64,000 nt of DNA from Ruegeria sp. AD91A (GTDB taxonomy: Bacteria; Pseudomonadota; Alphaproteobacteria; Rhodobacterales; Rhodobacteraceae): the NCBI RefSeq assembly GCF_003443535.1, contig NZ_CP031946.1, positions 1,054,001 to 1,118,000 of the forward strand. The letters are read 5' to 3'. The stretch's first letter is position 1, and every line of letters starts with the position of its first letter. Shown here in pieces: positions 8,638 through 17,554 of this stretch. The notes beneath the pieces were generated by a model. The model was not told the origin of the DNA and searched no databases. It was given only the letters and a program-made list of their open reading frames with translations. Both the position numbers and the translations under genes were made by a program.

Positions 8638-8892
8638 TTATTTCAAGCGGCGCTGACCTTCCTGACGGCAATAGGCATCCGCTTCGGGAACAGACATTTT
8701 TGTGGCCGGGTAATCAATTGCACGATCCCAGGTCACCCGATCTTGGCGGTACAACTGACAGGTTACGACACCTTTGGGTGTCTGGACCTTGACAGGTGTC
8801 GTCTCCAGTTCTTCTGGAGTGGGAATACAGGCGGCTGTTGCAACGGCAATAACCGGAAACAGAACAAGTGTCTTGAGGCGTGGTGCTTTCAT
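8638..8892 (-). CDS. Small lipoprotein of unknown function
   Basis: Predicted 84-residue precursor with a clear lipobox (VATAAC): a basic start, a hydrophobic stretch and the Cys at residue 22 to be lipidated. The mature part, about 63 residues, contains two further Cys (VVTCQLYRQ and EADAYCRQEG), possibly a disulphide. I do not recognise a named family; small lipoproteins of this kind are common in Rhodobacteraceae. It stands alone between a convergent ATPase gene and the liv operon terminator. Confidence 0.72.
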   Translation of the reverse strand: MKAPRLKTLVLFPVIAVATAACIPTPEELETTPVKVQTPKGVVTCQLYRQDRVTWDRAIDYPATKMSVPEADAYCRQEGQRRLK

Positions 8893-9022
8893 TTCTAACT
8901 CTTTTCAACAAGTGTGAATGATCGTTACAGATCGGCGTAGACGGGTGTGAGCGCCGGCAACATACCGCAAAAAAGAAAACACTGCGGTGGGTCCGTTTAT
9001 TCAGAAAATTGTTAAGAATCAA

Positions 9023-9052
9023 GAAACCGTGCCGGATGAAAGGCACGGTTTC
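9023..9052 (-). terminator. Terminator of the first liv operon
   Basis: An 11-bp stem (GAAACCGTGCC / GGCACGGTTTC) with an 8-base loop lies about 22 bases after the livM stop on the minus strand, followed by the T-rich TTGATTCTT. It would end the livJ-to-livM transcript. Confidence 0.7.
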
Positions 9053-9074
9053 GCCTATTGAAGGTGGAAGTGGC

Positions 9075-10388
9075 CTATTTCTCGGGGATCAGCCCTCTTG
9101 GACTGAATCTGAGAACAATCAACAGGATCAGGCCCATCGTAAACAGACGCATATGTGCGGCGCTGTCCAACAGGTGGGTTTTCAATGCGCTTCCATCCGG
9201 CATGCCTGCGGTAATGACATTCATCAGCCACAACCCGATCGGTTCCACTTGAACCCACAGGAACCAGATCAGGAATGCGCCTAGAACAGCCCCGAAATTG
9301 TTGCCGGATCCACCAACGATCACCATCACCCAGACCAGAAAGGTAAAGCGCAGCGGTTGGTAAGCGCTTGGCGTCAACTGGCCGTCCAGCGTGGTCATCA
9401 TTGCACCCGCAATACCGCAAACCGCTGACCCGAGCACGAAGATTTGCAGATGGCGACGGGTAACATCCTTGCCCATGGCCTCGGCCGCCACTTCATTGTC
9501 ACGGATTGCGCGCATCATGCGGCCCCACGGGCTTTTCAGCGCCATCTGAGCCATCCAGAGCAGCACCAGAAGTACAATCATGAACAGCAGAGAATAACCG
9601 AGTTTGACCGTTAGCGTTGACGCGGTAACGGGATCCAACCCGAACCATTTCGCCTGGGCAAGAAAGGCCGGGTCATTCTGCAAGTCCACTTCGTAGCCCA
9701 CTACCGGGGACGGGCGTGGGATGCCATAGACATTCTTGACGCCCCGGGCCAGCCAGTCTTCGTTTTTCATGACTGCAATGATGATTTCCGCGATACCCAA
9801 AGTGGCAATCGCCAGATAATCCGAACGAAGACCCAGCGCCGTTTTACCGATCAGCCACGCAGCGCCCGCCGCCAGCAAACCGCCCGCGGGCCAGGCCAGC
9901 AGAACAGGTAGGTTAAGACCGCCGATATTGCCGGAAATCGCCGGGTCGATTGCCTCGACCGCTGAAATGCTGGGGTCGAAAACCGCGCGATAGACGAAAA
10001 AGCCGACGACCAGAACTGCGATGATGGTGAGGGTTTGCACTCGACCTTTCGGTATTCTCGTTGCCACCAGAACAGCCGCCACCACTGTTGCGGCACCCAG
10101 CAGCAAAGCCAGAACGATTCCATAGCCGCCCGCAGTCCACGCACCGGGGGTGGGTGGTGTCGAGACCAGAACAACGGCCAGTCCGCCCAGCGCGACAAAG
10201 CCCATGACGCCCACGTTGAACAGACCAGCAAATCCCCATTGCAGGTTTACACCGATCGCCATGATTGCGGAAATCAGCCCCATATTCAGGATCAGGATCG
10301 CGGTGTTCCAGCTTTGCGTAAAGCCGGTCAACAGGATCAAGCCGCCGACAATTGCGAAGAGCAGCGTATTTTTGACAGCGTCGGTCAT
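9075..10388 (-). CDS. livM: Branched-chain amino acid ABC transporter permease LivM
   Basis: Predicted 437-residue inner-membrane permease of the LivM family, with about ten hydrophobic segments. The family motif region for contact with the ATPases is visible (AIRDNEVAAEAMGKDVTRRHLQIFVLGSAVCGIAGA), as is the GGSGNNFGAVLGAF segment near the C-terminus. It is longer than the usual 300-360 residues because of an extra N-terminal region and a loop around FDPSISAVEAIDPAISGN. Its start overlaps the livH stop by 4 bases (ATGA), so the two are translationally coupled. With LivH it should form the channel for the LivJ-type binding protein encoded at the head of the operon. Confidence 0.92.
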   Translation of the reverse strand: MTDAVKNTLLFAIVGGLILLTGFTQSWNTAILILNMGLISAIMAIGVNLQWGFAGLFNVGVMGFVALGGLAVVLVSTPPTPGAWTAGGYGIVLALLLGAATVVAAVLVATRIPKGRVQTLTIIAVLVVGFFVYRAVFDPSISAVEAIDPAISGNIGGLNLPVLLAWPAGGLLAAGAAWLIGKTALGLRSDYLAIATLGIAEIIIAVMKNEDWLARGVKNVYGIPRPSPVVGYEVDLQNDPAFLAQAKWFGLDPVTASTLTVKLGYSLLFMIVLLVLLWMAQMALKSPWGRMMRAIRDNEVAAEAMGKDVTRRHLQIFVLGSAVCGIAGAMMTTLDGQLTPSAYQPLRFTFLVWVMVIVGGSGNNFGAVLGAFLIWFLWVQVEPIGLWLMNVITAGMPDGSALKTHLLDSAAHMRLFTMGLILLIVLRFSPRGLIPEK

Positions 10389-11395
10389 ACTGCTTTCCCC
10401 TTGAAAAGGCCCGTGGGCTTGAACAGAAGCACTATCAGCAGGATGACAAAGCTGACGGCGAATTTGTAATCGGTCGAGAGAAGTTGCACCAAACCTGACG
10501 GTTCAAGGTTTTCAGGCGCAAGATAGGTCAGGACTTTCTTCCAGGCGTACGTGATTGTCACTTCTGAAAACGCGATGATAAACCCGCCTGCAATGGCGCC
10601 CAGTGGGTTCCCCAAACCACCCACGATGGCCGAGGCAAAAATCGGAAGCAGAAGTTGGAAATACACGAAGGGTTTGAAGCTCTTGTCCAGCCCATAGAGA
10701 ACACCAGCAGTCGTCGCCAGCGCGGCCACGATAATCCATGTGATCATCACCACACGTTCCGGGTTGATGCCTGACAGCAGCGCCAGATCCTCGTTGTCCG
10801 AATAGGCCCGCATTGACTTGCCAGTGCGCGTTTTGTTGAGAAACCAGAACAGCAGCGCCACGGCAACAACGGCCACGATCACCGTGATACCTTGCGACGT
10901 CTTGATGGCCAGCCCCTCGCGCAGACCGGTCATCGCCTTGAAATCGCGCGCCGACACAATGAACCGAGCACCGTCCGAAAACCTTTGGTCGTCCGGCCCG
11001 ATGATAAACCGGACAAGGCCGTTCATGATGAACATCACACCCATTGAAACGATCACCAGAATAACGGGCTTCGCCTTCTGTTCACGGTAGAACTTGTAGA
11101 CCAGCCTATCGGTGATCAGCACCAGCACGATACAGCCCAGGATGGCAAAGGGCAGGGCGAGCAGGGCGGTCGGCAACGGTCCAAAGCTGATCCCGGCGGC
11201 CTGCAACGCCCATGTGACAAGCACGGCGATCATCGCGCCAAAGGCCATGGTGTCGCCATGGGCAAAGTTCGAAAACCGCAGGATTCCGTAGATCAGGGTC
11301 ACGCCAAGCGCGCCCAACGCCAGTTGGCTGCCATAAGCGACCGCAGGCACCAACACAAAATTCGCAAGCGCAACAAGCGCGTTGAGTAGATCCAT
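10385..11395 (-). CDS. livH: Branched-chain amino acid ABC transporter permease LivH
   Basis: Predicted 336-residue inner-membrane permease of the LivH family. Hydrophobic segments alternate with the family motifs GVTLIYGILRFSNFAHGD near the N-terminus, AYSDNEDLALLSGINPERV (ATPase contact loop) and GGLGNPLGAIAGGF. It is separated from the upstream operon members (livJ, livG, livF) by two short genes for unknown secreted proteins, an unusual interruption. The LivH and LivM reading frames overlap by 4 bases. Confidence 0.92.
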   Translation of the reverse strand: MDLLNALVALANFVLVPAVAYGSQLALGALGVTLIYGILRFSNFAHGDTMAFGAMIAVLVTWALQAAGISFGPLPTALLALPFAILGCIVLVLITDRLVYKFYREQKAKPVILVIVSMGVMFIMNGLVRFIIGPDDQRFSDGARFIVSARDFKAMTGLREGLAIKTSQGITVIVAVVAVALLFWFLNKTRTGKSMRAYSDNEDLALLSGINPERVVMITWIIVAALATTAGVLYGLDKSFKPFVYFQLLLPIFASAIVGGLGNPLGAIAGGFIIAFSEVTITYAWKKVLTYLAPENLEPSGLVQLLSTDYKFAVSFVILLIVLLFKPTGLFKGKAV

Positions 11396-11524
11396 TATTT
11401 CTTCTCACTGTCCGGGTGCGGTCTTATGGCATGACGGTCCGCGCAGGCACAATGTTTCCCGCGCGGTTTTGCGTCATATTTTTCTGCTGGTTGCGAAAAA
11501 TATCCACGGGGAACACGGAAGCAG

Positions 11525-11581
11525 GCCAGACTTTTCAGTTGTAGTCTGGCTCAGTCACGCACCGGCCAATTCCGGTGCGTG
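11525..11581 (-). terminator. Double hairpin downstream of the 109-residue secreted protein gene
   Basis: Two adjacent hairpins: CACGCACCGG-CCAATT-CCGGTGCGTG (11556-11581, perfect 10-bp stem) and GCCAGACT-10 bases-AGTCTGGC (11525-11550, perfect 8-bp stem). They lie 23 bases after the stop of the minus-strand gene at 11604-11933 and before livH, and could trim or stop transcripts between the two halves of the liv operon. No good T-tract follows. Confidence 0.55.
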
Positions 11582-11603
11582 GTCGAGATGGTCCGAAGGG
11601 GGT

Positions 11604-11933
11604 TCAGGCGTCCGTCTCGGTGCAGGTGCCGTGATCGGTTCCCGCGTGGGGACCCTTGATCGAGAGGTCAAAGGACATGTCGTCATAATGCACGACAAAG
11701 GTCATGACATCTTCGCCTTCAATATGGACAAACGTCATGTTGCCAACGCCTTTGAACACCATCGCGTCGCCAGAAACACTTGCAGTTTCGATGTTGCCTT
11801 TGTCTCCTTCCGGTGCCCGATTTAGGCGCACTTCACTGCCGTCGCGGTCCGACACGCAGACAAAGTGACGTTCTTCCGCAGTTGCGGCGGTCGCGCACAA
11901 GGTGGCAATGGCCACACACATCCATTTTTTCAT
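11604..11933 (-). CDS. Secreted protein of unknown function inside liv operon
   Basis: Predicted 109-residue exported protein: signal peptide MKKWMCVAIATLCATAATA with cleavage before EERHFVC. The mature 90 residues look like a small all-beta domain with alternating hydrophobic residues (VFKGVGNMTFVHIEGEDVMTFVVHYDD in pieces) and two Cys (HFVCVSD near the start and GTCTETDA at the end) that could pair. I do not recognise the family. It lies between the livF/185-residue gene side and livH, same strand, with hairpins after it. Confidence 0.65.
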   Translation of the reverse strand: MKKWMCVAIATLCATAATAEERHFVCVSDRDGSEVRLNRAPEGDKGNIETASVSGDAMVFKGVGNMTFVHIEGEDVMTFVVHYDDMSFDLSIKGPHAGTDHGTCTETDA

Positions 11934-12193
11934 TTTTGGGTCCTGAACAGAGTTTTTATTCAGAAGGTTCGCTTGATTTCACGGAACTTGATTTGTTTGA
12001 CCGGGAAACCGTTTCCTTCACAGCGACCGGCGCTAAACGCACAATGTGACCGGATTGCAGCCGACGCGTGGAAATCTTAGGATGGTAGGGAAATTTCGGG
12101 TAACTTCGGATAAAGTATTTAATCGACTTCAGAAAACTCCGGGAACAAGGATGATGTTGGAAAGCGCCACAATGGCGTTGAGGAAGTCCATAT
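11934..12193. other. Spacer between two unknown genes, no gene seen
   Basis: About 260 bases that are visibly richer in A and T than the liv genes on either side. No frame here has a credible start. It may contain a promoter for the 109-residue protein gene; I cannot place it. Confidence 0.35.
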
Positions 12194-12751
12194 CTAATAC
12201 CAACCGGAGTCACAGTTTAGGTTTTGGATGGCGTATTTTCCGTTAAGTTTCCTGTAGACGGAAACTTCAAACGGCAGATCATCCCTCCTGTCTGAATTGG
12301 CTCTGCTATTACCAACCTCGTACAAGTCGCTTGTAACAACAAAGGCAAACCAACTTATGCCGTATGGGGAGGACTGCGCTCCAGCCAACCAATCTTGCAA
12401 ACGAAAGGTAACTTCGGGCGCGTACTCCAAATCTGCGGCGTACCAAACGGGGAGAGGAAGTTTGCCCGCTTTCGGATTAATGAAGTCCACCTCAACCGTT
12501 TCTTCTTGCCAATCAAGAAAAGATAGCGCTTGTCTATCGATTGGGTCGATGTCTTCTAAATCATAAACCAGAAAAGTGTAGGTTATACTGGTTGATTCAT
12601 TGGTCTTTTTGCACAGAAATTGGTGGTCGCATTTTTCAAAGATCGTGCATTCCAACTCCAAGTAGAGACTTTGCGGTCCCGAATATGCCAGAGCGGTAGT
12701 TGATGCGATTGCGAGAAAAATTGATGCTGCGGCGAGTTTAACCATCCTCAC
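12194..12751 (-). CDS. Secreted protein of unknown function coupled to livF
   Basis: Predicted exported protein of up to 185 residues with a signal peptide (VKLAAASIFLAIASTTALA, cleaved before YSGPQ). Four Cys in the mature part (LECTIFEKCDHQFLCKK and LNCDSGWY at the C-terminus) suggest disulphides. Two starts are possible: GTG at 12751, giving a 4-base overlap with the livF stop, or ATG at 12745; I give the longer form. No family recognised. Codon choice and AT content differ from the liv genes, which hints at later insertion into the operon. It could be a periplasmic accessory or an unrelated passenger. Confidence 0.65.
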   Translation of the reverse strand: MRMVKLAAASIFLAIASTTALAYSGPQSLYLELECTIFEKCDHQFLCKKTNESTSITYTFLVYDLEDIDPIDRQALSFLDWQEETVEVDFINPKAGKLPLPVWYAADLEYAPEVTFRLQDWLAGAQSSPYGISWFAFVVTSDLYEVGNSRANSDRRDDLPFEVSVYRKLNGKYAIQNLNCDSGWY

Positions 12752-13578
12752 CCCCCCAAGAAACTCTTCCGAACCTCCGGATCGGCCAGCAGTTCCTTGC
12801 CCGTGCCGGTATAGGCATTGCGCCCCTGAACCAGAACGTATCCCTTGTCGGCAATCTCCAAAGCCTGGCGGGCGTTCTGTTCGACCATCAGGATCGGCAG
12901 GCCGGTGCGGGACACCTCGATGATCCGGTCGAACAGTTCATCCATCACGATCGGCGAAACGCCCGCAGTCGGCTCGTCCAGCATCAGCACCTTGGGCTGG
13001 GTCATCAGCGCGCGGCCCACTGCGACCTGTTGGCGTTGTCCGCCTGACAGCTCTCCGGCGGCCTGATTGCGCTTGTCGCGGAGGATCGGGAAGAGGTCAT
13101 AGACCTGCTCCATCGTCTGGCTGATGTCGTCGCGGCGGATGAAGGCACCCATTTCAAGGTTCTCTTCCACCGTCATCGAAGTGAATATGTTCTGTGTTTG
13201 CGGCACAAATCCCATGCCACGGATTACACGGTCCTGCGGGGAGAGGTTGGTGATGTCCTCTCCGTCCAGACGCACAGACCCTGAACGGACATCCAGCATC
13301 CCGAACACAGCTTTCATCGCCGTCGACTTGCCGGCACCGTTGGGGCCGACGATGACTGCAATTTCACCCTTGTCCACGGCGATAGTGCAATCATGCAGGA
13401 TGTCCGGCCCTTTGCCGTAGCCACCCGTCATGGTGTCGCCGATCAGAAAAGGGCCGCCCTCGACCTTATGCGTCGCACCACTTTTGCGATGGGCCGGGGT
13501 CATGGTGCCGACACCGTGCGGATTGGTAATCGAGGCGTCCTTGTTGCCCTTGTCATCCTGATAGGGGTTGTCACTCAT
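12748..13578 (-). CDS. livF: Branched-chain amino acid ABC transporter ATPase LivF
   Basis: Predicted 276-residue ATPase of the LivF type, one of two that drive the LivHM permease. Walker A (GPNGAGKST), the signature LSGGQRQQ and Walker B (VLMLDEPTAGVSP) are all present, as is the LivF hallmark VEQNARQALEIA near the C-terminus. The first 45 residues (MSDNPYQDDKGNKDAS and onward) are an extra polar extension not needed by the fold; its role is unknown. The start overlaps the livG stop by 4 bases and its own stop overlaps the next gene's GTG. Confidence 0.94.
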   Translation of the reverse strand: MSDNPYQDDKGNKDASITNPHGVGTMTPAHRKSGATHKVEGGPFLIGDTMTGGYGKGPDILHDCTIAVDKGEIAVIVGPNGAGKSTAMKAVFGMLDVRSGSVRLDGEDITNLSPQDRVIRGMGFVPQTQNIFTSMTVEENLEMGAFIRRDDISQTMEQVYDLFPILRDKRNQAAGELSGGQRQQVAVGRALMTQPKVLMLDEPTAGVSPIVMDELFDRIIEVSRTGLPILMVEQNARQALEIADKGYVLVQGRNAYTGTGKELLADPEVRKSFLGG

Positions 13579-14363
13579 GCCCCGGCCTCCAGCTTGTCTT
13601 TGTTCTTCAGGCCGGTGCCCAGATAGGCCTCGATCACGTGCTCATTGGCCTTGATCTCATCCAAAGTACCTTCGGCCAGAACCTTGCCTTCGGCCATACA
13701 GATGACCGGATCGCAGATCTTGCCGATGAAATCCATGTCGTGCTCAATGACGACGAAGGTATAGCCCCGCTCTTTGTTCAAGCGCAGAATGGTATCGGCA
13801 ATGGTCATCAACAGGGTGCGGTTCACACCCGCGCCGACCTCGTCCAGAAACACGATCTTGGCGTCCACCATCATGGTGCGGCCCAGTTCAAGCAGTTTCT
13901 TCTGACCGCCGGAAACCTGACCTGCCTTGTGATCGGCCAGATGTTCGATCGTCAGAAACTCCAGCACCTCATCGGCCTTGGCCTTCAGCGCGCGTTCTTC
14001 GTCAGCGATGCGTTTGCGGCCGAACCACGTGTTCCAGAGCGACTCGCCTGATTGCGCGCCAGGCACCATCATCAGGTTTTCACGGCAGGACATCGACGGG
14101 AATTCATGTGCAATCTGAAACGTGCGCAACAGACCCTTATGGAACAGTTCATGAGGGGGCAGGCCAGTGATATCCTCGCCGTCCATCACCACCTTGCCGC
14201 TGGTCGGCGGCAGAACACCTGCGATCACATTGAACAGAGTGGTTTTTCCTGCCCCGTTGGGCCCGATCAGGCCGGTGATCGACCCTTTCTGGATTTCCAG
14301 CGATGCCCCGTCCACCGCATGAAATCCGCCGAAATGCTTGTGCACGTCCTCGACGACGATCAT
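13575..14363 (-). CDS. livG: Branched-chain amino acid ABC transporter ATPase LivG
   Basis: Predicted 262-residue ATPase of the LivG type. Walker A is GPNGAGKTT, the signature reads VSGGQKKLLELG and Walker B is IVFLDEVGAGVN, where the usual Pro after Glu is Val (DEV rather than DEP), a divergence also found in some LivG homologues. The C-terminal LivG hallmark VIEHDMDFI is intact. I start at the ATG at 14363, preceded by AAGGGGA; a longer frame upstream is not family-like and overlaps a hairpin. It is the second gene of the operon, after livJ. Confidence 0.92.
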   Translation of the reverse strand: MIVVEDVHKHFGGFHAVDGASLEIQKGSITGLIGPNGAGKTTLFNVIAGVLPPTSGKVVMDGEDITGLPPHELFHKGLLRTFQIAHEFPSMSCRENLMMVPGAQSGESLWNTWFGRKRIADEERALKAKADEVLEFLTIEHLADHKAGQVSGGQKKLLELGRTMMVDAKIVFLDEVGAGVNRTLLMTIADTILRLNKERGYTFVVIEHDMDFIGKICDPVICMAEGKVLAEGTLDEIKANEHVIEAYLGTGLKNKDKLEAGA

Positions 14364-14436
14364 CTTTTCCCCTTGCCGCCTGTCCGGCGCTGTTGTTTCG
14401 ACCCCGTTTATCGGGTGCGGTCTTTTTTCATTGAAA

Positions 14437-14461
14437 CAGCCCGGACACAAGGCCCGGGCTG
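14437..14461 (-). terminator. Hairpin between livJ and livG
   Basis: CAGCCCGG-9 bases-CCGGGCTG on the minus strand followed by TTTC, about 28 bases after the livJ stop. A weak terminator or 3'-stabilising hairpin here would let the binding protein be made in excess over the membrane parts, the usual arrangement for such operons. Confidence 0.55.
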
Positions 14462-14488
14462 CTTTCATTCATAGCCTTTGACGATCAA

Positions 14489-15670
14489 TCAACGGAAGTT
14501 GACGGTCTTGTTTTCACCGTCGGTCACTTCGATCTCACGATAGGAACCAGCGCTTTCGCCGGGGCCGATCAGTTCAACACCGGACGCACCGACATAGTCG
14601 ATGTCCTGACCGTTTGCCAGCAATTCCAGACCCTTGGCCAGTTCGCCGGGATAGATTTTTTCGCCCGGGGCGTTGGCGACGTCCATGATCTTGCCACCAT
14701 AGTCGGCCGGATTGGTCGATCCAGCAGCCTGCATGGCCAGCATGAACAGAGCCGCAGCGTCATAGGACTCGGGTGAATAGGGCGACGAACCGTCAAACCC
14801 TGCCGCTTCGGCCATGGCGAAATACTTCTCGGCGCCTTCACCGCCCGAACCGGCGATCTGGCCGAACGAACCATTCAGGTCGGGGCCGACATTGGTCGGC
14901 AGCGAGTCACCGATCATGCCGCCGGGCAGACCGAAGGTGTCAAATGCACCGCTGTCCAGCGCCGACTGGATGATGCCCAGGCCGCCCTGATCCAGATAGC
15001 CCGCAACAACCAGAATGTCGCCACCGGCCGAGGCCAGAGCACCGACTTCGGCCGAGTAGTCGGCTTTGCCGTCCTCGTGCGCTGCAACGATGGTCACTTC
15101 ACCGCCCGCCGCCTCGTAAGAGGACTGGATCGCATCCGCCAGACCCTTGCCGTAGTCGTTGTTCGTGTAGGTCAGAGCGATCGAGTTGATGCCGCGATCT
15201 TTCAGGATATCTGCCATCACTTGACCTTCGCGCGCATCTGACGGCGCGGTCCGGAAGAACAGGCCGTTGTCTTCCATGGTCGACAGACCGGGAGACGTCG
15301 CCGAGGGCGAGATCATGACCATGCCATTCGGAATCGCGACATTCTGAAGGATCGCACCGGTCACGCCCGAGCAATCGCCGCCGATGATGCCGGCAACACC
15401 GTCCGCAATCATGCGTTCGCCGTTCGAAGTGGCCAGACCGTTATCAATGCAGCCGGTGTCAGCGCGCGATGCGGACACTTTGGATCCATCCAGCAGTTTT
15501 CCGGATTCGGTGACTTCCGAAATTGCCAACTCGGCGCCAGAACCCATTGCAGGTGCCAGCGATTCAATTGGGCCGGTGAATCCGAACAAAACGCCCAGCG
15601 TGATGTCTTCGGCCAGCGCAGGTCCGGCCAGCAAGGCGGATGCTGCAGTTGCTGTAAGCAGCTTTTTCAT
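14489..15670 (-). CDS. livJ: Branched-chain amino acid ABC transporter substrate-binding protein
   Basis: Predicted 393-residue periplasmic binding protein of the LivJ/Leu-Ile-Val family (periplasmic binding fold type I). The signal peptide is MKKLLTATAASALLAGPALA, cleaved before EDITLG. Family features visible are LGVLFGFTGPIESLAPAMG, the GIIGGDCSGVTGA loop with a probable disulphide to an upstream Cys, MISPSATSPGLS, and YTNNDYGKG. Start chosen at 15670, with GGGAG 8 bases upstream; an upstream in-frame start would spoil the signal peptide. It heads the minus-strand operon and its substrate is probably an amino acid, although the family also binds amides and other small acids. Confidence 0.92.
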   Translation of the reverse strand: MKKLLTATAASALLAGPALAEDITLGVLFGFTGPIESLAPAMGSGAELAISEVTESGKLLDGSKVSASRADTGCIDNGLATSNGERMIADGVAGIIGGDCSGVTGAILQNVAIPNGMVMISPSATSPGLSTMEDNGLFFRTAPSDAREGQVMADILKDRGINSIALTYTNNDYGKGLADAIQSSYEAAGGEVTIVAAHEDGKADYSAEVGALASAGGDILVVAGYLDQGGLGIIQSALDSGAFDTFGLPGGMIGDSLPTNVGPDLNGSFGQIAGSGGEGAEKYFAMAEAAGFDGSSPYSPESYDAAALFMLAMQAAGSTNPADYGGKIMDVANAPGEKIYPGELAKGLELLANGQDIDYVGASGVELIGPGESAGSYREIEVTDGENKTVNFR

Positions 15671-15823
15671 ATGGTTACTCCCTATTGTGAACGTGTTCGT
15701 TCTGGTCACGAACCTAGGCAAGCTACCCGGAAAAGAAAAGTCCTAACGCAATCGTGTTTTTATCGATTGGAAATCTATCTGTTTTGTTAGGGTTTGCCTT
15801 AGATTGTCCGGGGAAGGTTCAAC

Positions 15824-16921
15824 ATGCTCAGAGCCGCTGCGATTCTGTTCGTCACATTTTGCACCGAAAGTGCCTTGGCACAGGCATTGTCGACCTCGGT
15901 CGGGAGTATTGAGATAACCGAAATGGCAGGCGGGCTGGATACGCCCTGGGCCGTCGGTATCCTGCCTGACGGAAGTTTTTTTGTCACCGAACGGGACGGA
16001 AAATTGTTTTATGTTCAGGACGGAGAGGCGAACGCCGTATCCGGCGCTCCCAAGGTCGCAGCTTCAGGGCAGGGCGGATTGCTGGACGTCACGATCCCGC
16101 GCGATTTCAATCAAAGCCGCGAGGTTTTTCTGACCTTTTCAAAACCGCAAAATGGTGACGCGGGCACAGCTGTCGCCGTTGCGCGCCTGTCCGAGAACGG
16201 CACGAGCCTGACAAATCTACGTTTCATTTTCGAGGCTTCCCCCGGCGGATCAGGCGGGCGGCACTTCGGCTCACGCGTAGTAGAAGCGAAGGACGGCACG
16301 CTTTTTGTAACCATTGGAGATCGAGGGGATGGGCCGCAGGCGCAGGATCGTTCGAACCCCATCGGGTCCGTGATCCGTATCAACCGTGACGGCTCGGTGC
16401 CATCAGACAATCCTTTCGTCGGACAGGCAGATATCCGACCTGAAATCTGGACCTATGGGCATCGCAACCCACAGGGGGCCGATCTGGACGCGCGCGGTAG
16501 GTTGTGGGTGTCGGAACACGGTGCGCGCGGCGGCGACGAGGTGAACCTTGTCAAACCCGGCGCCAATTACGGCTGGCCGGTCATCTCGTACGGCACACAT
16601 TATTCCGGAAAAAAGATCGGCGAGGGCACCAGCAAGCCCGGTATGGAACAGCCGCGCCTGTACTGGGACCCGTCGATCGCGCCGTCGGGCTTGATGGTCT
16701 ATTCGGGCGAAATGTTTCCTGAATGGCGGGGCGACATTTTCGTGGGTTCGCTGAAATTCGACTATATCGCTCGGCTGTCCGGAGACCCGCTGCGCGAGGT
16801 CGAGCAGATCAAGGGCCCCGAGACCGAACGGGTCCGCGACATCGTGCAGGCCCCGGATGGGGCGATCTGGTTCATCTCAGTCGGGCAGGGCGCGGTTTAC
16901 AGGATGTCTGTCAAACAGTGA
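15824..16921 (+). CDS. PQQ-dependent aldose sugar dehydrogenase-like protein
   Basis: Predicted 365-residue periplasmic six-bladed beta-propeller of the soluble glucose/sorbosone dehydrogenase family (YliI/Asd-like). Signal peptide residues 1-22 end with ALAQA. Family motifs are clear: GGLDTPWAVGILPDG, GQGGLLDVTIPRDF, FVTIGDRGDG, YGHRNPQG, WVSEHGARGGDEVN and PGANYGWP; the His and Arg residues of these motifs line the PQQ and Ca sites in characterised members. No PQQ synthesis genes are in the window, so cofactor supply cannot be judged here. Divergent from livJ; monocistronic or with the following GNAT gene. Confidence 0.9.
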   Translation: MLRAAAILFVTFCTESALAQALSTSVGSIEITEMAGGLDTPWAVGILPDGSFFVTERDGKLFYVQDGEANAVSGAPKVAASGQGGLLDVTIPRDFNQSREVFLTFSKPQNGDAGTAVAVARLSENGTSLTNLRFIFEASPGGSGGRHFGSRVVEAKDGTLFVTIGDRGDGPQAQDRSNPIGSVIRINRDGSVPSDNPFVGQADIRPEIWTYGHRNPQGADLDARGRLWVSEHGARGGDEVNLVKPGANYGWPVISYGTHYSGKKIGEGTSKPGMEQPRLYWDPSIAPSGLMVYSGEMFPEWRGDIFVGSLKFDYIARLSGDPLREVEQIKGPETERVRDIVQAPDGAIWFISVGQGAVYRMSVKQ

Positions 16922-17017
16922 CATACGAAGCATGCCAGCAGACTTTACAATTCCGTTTGCGCGTTTCCATCGCCGCAGTCAGTCTGTCCAACAGGTTACA
17001 CGGTTAAGAGGATATCA

Positions 17018-17545
17018 ATGAGTGATTTCGACATTGAATTGTGCACAAGTATCCCGCCAAGAACCGAGCTGAATGTGATTTTGGAGCAATATTATGCTCT
17101 TATTGCTCAAAGAATGCAGGGTATGGGGTTCGAATTGGATCCTTCCGCACCGCAAAGCGCACTTGAGGAATTCTGGGCGAACACGGATGACTATATGCCT
17201 CCGAACGGATGCCTGATCGTCGCAAGAAACCGCGATGGCAAAATAGTGGGGTGTGGAATGATGAAACGATTTGATCAGTATACCGGCGAGTTGAAACGTG
17301 TATTTGTAACTGAAGATGCTCGGGGCACTGGAGTGGGGCGCGCATTGATTCAAGCACGAGAACAAGCCGCCAGAGCTATGGGGCTGAAGCGGTTAATCGC
17401 AGATACACTCACCCCAAATGTGGAAATGCGGTCTTTGTATCCCAAACTCGGGTTTGTTGAACTGGACTCTCCGATCAAGACAACAACCTACAAAGATCAG
17501 CCCATGCTCCGACCGTACTTGCACTATTTCGTCAAAGAGCTTTGA
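17018..17545 (+). CDS. GNAT-family N-acetyltransferase
   Basis: Predicted 175-residue acetyltransferase of the GNAT fold. The acetyl-CoA binding motif A is visible as LKRVFVTEDARGTGVGRALIQ (the Arg/Gln-x-x-Gly-x-Gly/Ala pattern as RGTGVG), preceded by beta-strands with GCLIVARNRDGKIVGCGMM. The start ATG at 17018 has GAGG upstream. The acceptor is unknown; the nearest look-alikes are the small-molecule and amino-acid acetylating GNATs. Its 3' end is only 9 bases from the end of the convergent regulator gene. Confidence 0.83.
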   Translation: MSDFDIELCTSIPPRTELNVILEQYYALIAQRMQGMGFELDPSAPQSALEEFWANTDDYMPPNGCLIVARNRDGKIVGCGMMKRFDQYTGELKRVFVTEDARGTGVGRALIQAREQAARAMGLKRLIADTLTPNVEMRSLYPKLGFVELDSPIKTTTYKDQPMLRPYLHYFVKEL

Positions 17546-17554
17546 CGCTGAACC

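Noticed and set aside
12748..14363. Frameshift or fusion between livF and livG
   Set aside because: The two ATPase frames simply overlap by 4 bases, the common coupling arrangement.
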